From Salvia splendens (lineage: Eukaryota; Streptophyta; Magnoliopsida; Lamiales; Lamiaceae): 64,000 bases of DNA. Location of the stretch: assembly GCF_004379255.2 (NCBI RefSeq), contig NC_056042.1, forward strand, positions 15,609,901-15,673,900, in the 5' to 3' direction. The notes below the pieces were generated by a model that was not told the origin of the DNA, did no database searches, and worked only from the letters and a program-made list of their open reading frames with translations. The position numbers and the translations under genes are program-made. Position 1 is the stretch's first letter; each line of letters opens with the position of its first letter. Positions 57,205 through 64,000 of the stretch are shown piece after piece.

Positions 57205-58844
57205 ATGCACCAAGCTTTAGTAGTCGAGTCATGTTTGGCATCAACGTCTACTTGCACTTGGGTTATTGACACAGGAGCCACTGATCATATTTGTTTTGAT
57301 CCTGACTTAATGCAGGTGACAAGACGGCTACATGATCGTGAGATCGAAGTCCAGCTAGGCGACGCTACAAAAGTGGCGGCCGTTGCAGTGGGAGACGTTT
57401 ATTTGCGCTTTAGTAGTGATAGATTTTTTATTTTGAAGAATGTTTTATTGATACCTTATTTTAGAAGAAATTTAATTTCAGTTTCTAAATTAGTTTTTGA
57501 TGGATATTCGATTTCTTTTAATGACAAATGCGTTATTAAGAAAGATGGTTCTTATGTCTATCGTGGTATCATGGAAAATAATCTGTACACAATCACATCT
57601 ACACAGTTTAATAATCGCAAATCAGAACTCAATACAACATCGAAAATTTCAAAGAAACGAAAAGAACCTTCAAGTTCAATGAACGAAACGTACTTATGGC
57701 ACCTTAGACTTGGTCATGCCAATGAAAGGATGATTCATTCTCTTCTTAAACAAGATCTTATTAAAGGTCTAGAGGAGGAACCTTTTCATAAGTGTGAGTC
57801 ACGCTTAGAAGGCAAGATGACCAACAGGCCTTTTCAGGCTAAGGGCAATAGGGCCAAGGAAGTACTTGAGCTCGTTCATTCCGATGTATGTGGACCAATG
57901 TCTACTGAAGCAAGAGGTGGTTTTCGATACTTCATCACGTTCATTGATGACTTCTCAAAAATTGGATATGTCTATTTGATGACCACAAGTCAGAGTCTTT
58001 TGACAAGTTCACGAACTTTAAGGTTCAAGTGGAGAAGCATCATGGTAAGAGTATCAAATGCCTGCGATCTGATCGTGGAGGCGAATACCTCAGTGCCGAG
58101 TTTTTGGACTACTTATCGGAGTCGGGAATTGAATCCCAACTGACTGCGCCGGGCACGCCCCAGCAGAACGGCGTGGCTGAAAGAAGGAACAGGACCTTAT
58201 TAAACATGGTCCGATCGATGATGAGTTATGCACGGCTACCTATTTCATTTTGGGGACATGCCTTGCTTTCTGCAAGCCATATATTAGACAATTTACCGTC
58301 GAAATCCGTACCTACTAGTCCTTATGAGTTGTGGACTGGGCGCAAGCCCAATCTAGCACATCTTAAGATTTGGGGTTTCCCGGCTCATGTATTGGAAAAG
58401 GATCCAACATAGCTAGGATCAAGGACGGAGGTATGTTTGTTTATAGGGTACCCCAGAGGGACGAATGGTTATGAATTCTTTAGTCTCCAAGATAAGAAAG
58501 TTATTGTGAGCACTCACGCCACATTCTTAGAGGAAGACTATGTAATGAATCATAAACCCAGCAGTGAAGTGGCTCTTGAAGAGCTAACTTCTGTCACAAG
58601 TTCCATTAACCAAGAACAAGTACCAAGTGTACAAACAATTCCCGAAATTTCAACCTCTACTCCAAGTATTGTAGTGCCGCGCCGCAGTGGGAGGGTCTCT
58701 CATGAGCCCGATAGATACATTGATTTGGGGGAATCTATGGATCACTCCCCGGACAGCAATGTATTAAATCCCTGGAACTTTGCGGAGGCGCTGACAGATG
58801 TCGATCATTGTGAATGGGTGAAAGCAATGGATTCGAAACTATAA
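57205..58844 (+). pseudogene. Copia protease and integrase
   Basis: The protease has WVIDTGATDHICFD, with catalytic Asp in DTGAT near 57268. GAG-pre-integrase reads YLWHLRLGHANERMIHSLL. The integrase core reads LELVHSDVCGPMSTEARGGF and YFITFIDDFSKIGYVYLM, then a frame change near 58010, CLRSDRGGEYLSAEF and PQQNGVAERRNRTLLNM. The D, D and E positions are all readable. A stop at about 58410 precedes the FIGYPRGTNGYEFF segment that leads to RT. Confidence 0.92.
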
Positions 58845-58847
58845 TCT

Positions 58848-60289
58848 ATGATAGACAAAGACGTCTACGATTTGTCCGTCCTACCCGAAGGCTGTACTGC
58901 CATTTGGAGTAAGTGGATATATAAACGTAAACGTGGACCCAATGGACGAGTTAAAGTCTTCAAGGCAAGACTAGTGGCCAAGGGGTATACCCAAAAGGAA
59001 GGTGTCGATTACTACGAGACCTTCTCCCCGGTGGCCATGCTCAAATCGATCCGGATACTATTGTCTATTGCAGCTTATATGGATTGGGATGTATGGCAGA
59101 TGGACGTTAAGACTGCATTTCTAAATGGCGGTCTTGAGGAGACCATCTACATGGAACAACCCGAAGGATATGCCATAAACGACAAAGAACACATGGTTTG
59201 GAAGCTTAAGAAGGCTGTTTATGGTCTAAGCAGTAATCTAGATCATGGAACCAGTGTTTCGATCAAACTGTTCGAAAGTTTGTATTCGAAAAGTGCCCAA
59301 ATGAATGTTGCGTGTATAAGAAGGTTGAAAAGGGGAATGTAGTGTTCTTAGTTTTATATGTAGATGACATTCTTCTAATTGGAAATAATAAAAAGATGTT
59401 GTCATCAGTACGAACATGGTTGTCAAACCAGTTCTAGACGAAGGATATGGGAGACGCGGGACACATCCTCGGAATCAAGGTTTTTCAGAATCGAGACAAG
59501 AAGATGTTGTGTTTATCTCAAGAACCTTACATCAACACAGTACTTAGTCGTTTTAGCATGCAGGACGCCAAGAAAGGTTTCTCACCTTTTAGACATGGCA
59601 TCCATCTATCTCAAGAGATGTGCCCCAAAACGCCATCTGAGATACAAGCAATGAGAAGGATTCCATATGCTTCGACAGTTGGAAGTCTCATGTATGTTAT
59701 GCTTTGTATGAGACCTGATATTTGCTTTGCTGTTGGTATGGTGGCAAGATATCAGTCTAATCCACACCTAAATCCATTAGTTGAGCTCTGTCCTTTGGGA
59801 TATACCGACTCAGACTTTCAAACTAATCAGGACTCGAGAAAATCTACTTCAGGATATGTGTTCACCTTAGGAGGTGGAGCCGTAATTTGGAAGAGTATGA
59901 AGCAGAAATGCATCGCGGACTCGACCATGGAAGCCGAGTATGTGGCCGCTTCGGAGGCTGCAAAAGAGGCAGTATGGTTCAAGAACTTCCTTATGGATTT
60001 AGGTGTGATTACGAATCTGCCCAAGAGCATCACCGTTTATTGTGACAATTCTAGTGCTGTGGCGAATTCGAAGGAACCAAGAGCTCACAAAGCGAGCAAA
60101 CACATAGAGCGGAAGTATCATATCATCAGGGATATAGTGCAGAGATGAGACATACAAGTGGTCAAGATTGCGTCAGAGAACAACCTGGCAGATCCTTTTA
60201 CAAAGGCATTGGCGGTGAAACCGTTCGAGGGCCACGTTGAAGGGGTGGGAGTTCGACTCATTCAAGACCTCAACTCGCTTTCAGTATAA
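58848..60289 (+). pseudogene. Copia reverse transcriptase and RNase H
   Basis: RT reads [40 protein letters not shown] and [21 protein letters not shown] frame change near 59230 and a stop at 59340-59342 follow, then YVDDILLIGN with an intact catalytic pair near 59358. RNase H reads [34 protein letters not shown] and STMEAEYVAASEAAKEAVWF, then YCDNSSAVANSKEPRAHKA. About 30-40 residues usually found between RYQSNP and GYTDSDF are missing near 59760-59800. A stop at 60146-60148 lies before the end at 60289. Confidence 0.92.
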
Positions 60290-60360
60290 GTTGGAGAAAT
60301 TTAGACGTGTACATTACTGTCTTGTATACTCGAAAGCTGTTTTAACTATAAGTGGGAGAT

Positions 60361-61819
60361 TGTTAGGGTTTGTATACTAGAAATCACCTTTTCGAGTGAT
60401 TGAATACTGTAAAACTCTAATTATTATTTTCCAATGAATGCAACAGATTATTTTTATCATGATGTTGTTATGATTTACATTTAATGGATGTTTATTGCAT
60501 ATTTAAATGTATTAGCGAACATAACAAAGTCTAAGTCTTTGTTTAGTAGACCGGTTGTGGGTTGCGCTCAATTTAAGGTACGCGGTCAGTCCTGAACAAA
60601 GAAAAAAAATAATTTCACAACCTAGATAGGCCTAAACTACCTATCGTGAAAGGTTGCAATGCCAGTCCGATTATTTCTAAGCCTTATTGAAATAAGATGA
60701 CGTTGGTGTGGTATAGCACTGAATGGATCTAACAGCAAGACGAGTCTTTATGCTATCTACTGAAAGACGAGGTCTTGATAATTAATTTCTTAATCAATGT
60801 AGGTTAGCATTGAGCATACGATATCGAGTATCTACTACTTTGACTTACCAAAGGTGCGGGTTTTTCGTCACCCAACGATCTAGGTATATTGGGTAGTGGT
60901 GATCATTATCTGGCGGTGCTAGGATTGCTATTATGTTGAATCGTACGCGAGGAGAGTCTCGTTTGATAACATCTACAAGAGGAGCTCGAAACAAGGTTTT
61001 ATTATTCGGAACCTAGCTAGTTGGAGTTTGATTACTCTATGAATAACAAATAAGAGTTTCTTGCTAAGTCCACTCTTGGAGATTAAAATATGTTAATTAA
61101 TTAAGTCTATAGCAGACATTGATTAATTAATGGATGTTTCTATCTTAAGCACGGGAAATGAATTACACACACAAAAGGAAACCCGTAATACTTGTAATTT
61201 CGGATTTGGAAAGGCAGTGCAATATTGCTTCTGTAGTGGCGGCTTGTAATATTCCAATATAATCTTGTATTAAATTGTGGCTTCAATTTAATTAGTAAAA
61301 AGCTAATTGGATGAGGCCATGTCCAAATTCTTCCTTAGATCCCTGACTGGGCCCAATATGTGACTTAATATAAATAGGAGAATAAAGGAGACAGAAAACA
61401 CTTTCCACATCATAATTTGCATCCCTCATAATTGAGAAAGGATCGAAAATTGTTCTCCTTCCGTGAGCAGGTTTCTATCTTCGTTATTTAAGTCGTAGTA
61501 CACTGGTGAGATTTGCCCACACAAATATCAATCTACAGTCCGGGACACCAGTCAGAAGATCCTAGGTCGAGTTCTCAAGATCTTCACGTGGAGAAGATGC
61601 AAGCCATCTTCGATTCCTAAGTGAATCAACAAAGGTAAATTGGCTAACTCCGTAGTAAGCATGTTTTAGGAATTGTTTGTGCTAAAGCATGTTTAAATTC
61701 AAGTTATGAGCATGATACATGTGATAATTACGCGAATAGAATTTATCTAAATAATCTGCTAAATAGATCAGTGTTATGTGATCCGTTAGAAACGCACGCT
61801 TCCGCTGCCAACCCCTTCA
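60361..61819 (+). repeat. 3' LTR of the Copia
   Basis: 1459 bp after the purine tract AAGTGGGAGAT, starting TGTTAGGG and ending CCCCTTCA. A TATA box is at 61369-61377. Confidence 0.93.
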
Positions 61820-62671
61820 GCAGGTACAATGGAGACGAAGCCTATTGAAAGCATTACCAAAGAGGTGACTAACGAGTGCTTAATCAATAAGGTAATGTAT
61901 GCATTCAATAACTGCATTATGTGTATGCACAATCTATATGCTTTCAATTATTCAATAATTTGATGAATCACTAAAAAGGTTTGCATATTTGTGCAATAAA
62001 TTCTTGAATGTATGCAGTATACATGCATTTTATATATGCACAAACCTGTATGCATTTCAATATTCCAACATTTTATGAAACATTGAAAACACATGCATAT
62101 TAGTACAAGTATTGTTTTAATGCATATTTTTGTATGTTTTCAGATCATTCCTGCCATAATGGAAAAATGGCCTGAGGGGGCAAGTAAGTTTATCAACATT
62201 CAACAAGATAATGCAAAGCCTCACTTAGCAAATCGTGACGCGGATTTTAGGGCCGCTGCTACTCGAAATGGTTTCAATATTAAATTAGTGCAGCAACGAG
62301 CAAACTCGCCTGATACTAATGTGAACGATTTGGGTTGGTTCAGAGCAATACAATCATTGCAGTTTCAGACTCCATGCAAAACCTTAGATTAGTTAGTTAA
62401 GGCAGTGGAGAAGCCTTTCAATAACTTAAGTCCTGTTACTTTGGACAATGTATTCCACACATTACAAGGATGTATGGTAGAGATAATGAAGGTGAAGGGA
62501 CATAATCGCTATAAAATTCCCCACATAGGGAAAGCAGCATTAAGAAGAAGTGCACAACTTGCAGATAGTTTAGAAGTCCCACAAGAGCTGGTCAATGAAT
62601 GCATTTCTTATCTGGTGGAAGAAGGTTGTAGTGAAGGAATGGATAGGATTGTCCGTGGTATATGTATGTGA
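61820..62671 (+). pseudogene. Mariner transposase, C-terminal catalytic part
   Basis: The reading resumes AGTMETKPIESITKEVTNEC. A 252-bp GT-AG intron follows (61892-62143) between LINK and IIPAIMEKWPEG. The second catalytic Asp is in QQDNAKPH (codon 62207-62209), the third in NVNDLGWF (62327-62329). Exactly 39 residues separate them, the DD39D spacing of plant mariner-like transposases. A stop (62390-62392) interrupts before LVKAVEKPFNNLSP; the frame then continues to KVKGHNRYKIPHIGK and ends GICM. All three catalytic Asp codons are readable, but the gene is broken. Confidence 0.92.
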
Positions 62672-62689
62672 AGACAGGAGTTGATGCAT

Positions 62690-63250
62690 GCATTGTGTTT
62701 TTGTAAATGGTTTTTGTAAAGCATAAGTTAGCTGCAATATTAGTTTTTGTACTGCATAAGTAGATGCAAAAGCAGCATATGCAAATGGTTTTTGTAATGC
62801 ATATGTAAATGCTATAACAACTTTTGTACTAATGCATAAGTAGATGCAATCGACCTTTTGTAATGCATAAATATATGCAATATCAGCCTTTTTAATGCAT
62901 AAGTAGATGCAAAACCATTTTTTGTTAATGGTTTTTGTAATGCACAAAATTAGTCTAAACAATAAACAAAATTAGCAACAAACATTGAACAAAATCAGCC
63001 ATAAACATAGGCTAGATCCACACAACAAATCAAGTCATCCATATATGCAAAATCATTTTTTTAAAAGGTTTTTGTAACTCACAATCTCAGTCACAAATAA
63101 TGCACAAAACCAGCAACAAACATCGCACAAAATCAGACATAAACATATGCTAGATCCACACAACAGATAAAGTCACTCACATATGCAAAATCATTTTTTG
63201 TAATGCACAAAATCAGCCTCAAACAATGCACAAATTCAACCAACAGCATC
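62690..63250. repeat. Degenerate repeat of TTTTTGTAATGCATAAGTAG type
   Basis: In the mariner 3' region, GCATAAGTAGATGCA and TTTTTGTAATGCA words recur at roughly 50-60-bp spacing (about 62733, 62756, 62798, 62838, 62862, 62896). Diverged CACAAAATCAGC..AACAAACAT units follow to 63250. The minus-strand frame over it is only repeat periodicity. Confidence 0.7.
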
Positions 63251-63935
63251 TGCTAGGTCCACACAACAATAGATCAAGTCACACATGCATTATCCACACA
63301 ACCCATCTGTCAGACGACTTGTCGCCTTCCTCTCCAAGCTTTACAGCATGGATGCCTCCAATCGACCCACCGCTCCTCTTTGTCATCGCGTGGGGGTGAA
63401 ATCGCCGGAAGTGTGAGATCGGGGTGGGGGTGGTGTTGCGGTAAGCTCCAGGTTGGGTTGGCGTAGCGGTATTTTTAGCGACATCTGATGGGTCAGATCG
63501 CGGTGGGGGCGGCGAGGCTCAACCCGACTTTCCTCATTAAGGTCGGTCTCGAGCCAATTTAAAACAGAGCGTTGCGTTGTGAAAATCAATACATAAGATG
63601 AATCAAAGTGGAATGAGAGAAGGGGTAAACGTTGGGGGGCAGAGGAGAAGGAGAGGCGGCGGAAGATTGAAAGTGAGAACTAGGGTTTTTCAATTCTCCT
63701 TCAATGCCGAGAAAAGGGATAGAGAGAGATGGCAAAGATGAGAGAGAAAGACGTTTAGTTGAAATGATTTGTTTTTGGATGGGGTAGGTGGCCGGCTGAC
63801 TCATTTAATTAAAATGGGATTAATTAGATTTAAATGGTAATAAGGGGATCATTATTTAAGTAGTTAAAATCCCTAATTTTTACCCTAAATGGAAATGACT
63901 CAGCTACAGTGGGACAATCAAAAAAAGAATACGAC
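63251..63935. other. Mariner 3' untranslated region
   Basis: Mixed sequence with a GC-rich patch (63340-63530). I see no gene. It runs into the right inverted terminus (63936-63957). Confidence 0.5.
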
Positions 63936-63957
63936 AGTTACAGAGGGACGGAGGGAG

Positions 63958-64000
63958 TATTAATTTTATAATTAAATGTGAGTGGAATGAGTAAGAGGAA
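63958..64000. mobile_element. Probable right part of the split Stowaway-like MITE
   Basis: After the mariner terminus and TA the sequence reads ATTAATTTTATAATTAAATG, then GTGAGTGGAATGAG, wording that fits the interior of the MITE begun at 31174. The window ends before its terminus. Confidence 0.45.

Larger units (their letters stand above)
53703..61819 (+). mobile_element. Ty1-copia retrotransposon with chimeric 5' end
   Basis: Flanked by GCAGG (53698-53702, 61820-61824) and starting TGTTAGGG, ending CCCCTTCA. The 3' LTR (60361-61819) is full. The 5' LTR is collinear with it only to 54799, after which unrelated sequence leads to gag at 56396. The gag-pol order is protease, integrase, RT, RNase H. 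It inserted within the mariner transposase gene. Confidence 0.93.
31284..63957 (+). mobile_element. Mariner-like element (DD39D), split by two LTR elements
   Basis: The left end CTCACTCCGTCCCCTTGTAA and the reverse complement of the right end, CTCCCTCCGTCCCTCTGTAA, are inverted repeats flanked by TA. The transposase reading appears in three pieces (31884-32392, 53470-53702, 61820-62671) separated by insertions with 5-bp duplications. Without these the element is about 3475 bp, a normal size for plant mariner-like elements. Confidence 0.85.

Noticed and set aside
62570..62962. Minus-strand frame with repeated YALQK
   Set aside because: Translation of the degenerate DNA repeat.

Overview
The window is nuclear DNA from a flowering plant, most likely a eudicot. 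It carries Ty1-copia and Ty3-gypsy LTR retrotransposons (Tekay-like chromovirus, Athila-like), a plant Helitron, a DD39D mariner-like element, PIF/Harbinger, Stowaway and hAT-like DNA elements, a tRNA-derived SINE and a receptor-like-protein (RLP) gene remnant. Species cannot be read from the sequence. I see no intact host gene; almost every recognisable coding stretch is a decayed transposon gene.

Region 1 (1-13597) is the 3' part of a Helitron. Its Rep/helicase gene is broken by a 797-bp hAT-like element placed inside the Walker A codons (2442-3238, 8-bp target duplication) and by a rearranged retrotransposon cluster: a reverse-strand Copia (4262-9240), then the 3' end of a different forward-strand Copia (9241-12197). 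A SINE (12206-12372) sits on the seam between that last LTR and the helicase remnant. The Helitron ends with a hairpin and CTAG at 13597.

Region 2 (13.6-26.6 kb) is AT-rich intergenic DNA. It holds MITEs, a 22-bp degenerate repeat, a truncated and frameshifted Cys-rich gene remnant (15458-15849, minus), a perfect-period 44-bp tandem array (16234-16702), one orphan terminal exon, a PIF/Harbinger element carrying only the Myb-like ORF (18863-20685), and a probable solo LTR (23664-25163).

Region 3 (26.6-31.1 kb) is a minus-strand LRR receptor-like-protein pseudogene. It is split by a 2.95-kb solo LTR (27613-30565, 5-bp duplication CCTAA) and a Stowaway MITE (30791-31001).

Region 4 (31.2-64.0 kb) is one nested structure. 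A Stowaway-like MITE is split by a mariner-like element (31284-63957; about 3.5 kb without its insertions). The mariner transposase gene is split first by an Athila-like element (32393-53464, minus, duplication ATGAG overlapping the codon of the first catalytic Asp) and then by a Copia (53703-61819, plus, duplication GCAGG). The 3' LTR of the Athila-like element is split by a complete two-LTR Tekay-like chromovirus (32626-43901, duplication TAGGG). Target duplications and resumed reading of the broken genes support each level. No elements here form a working pathway; the value of the window is its insertion history.
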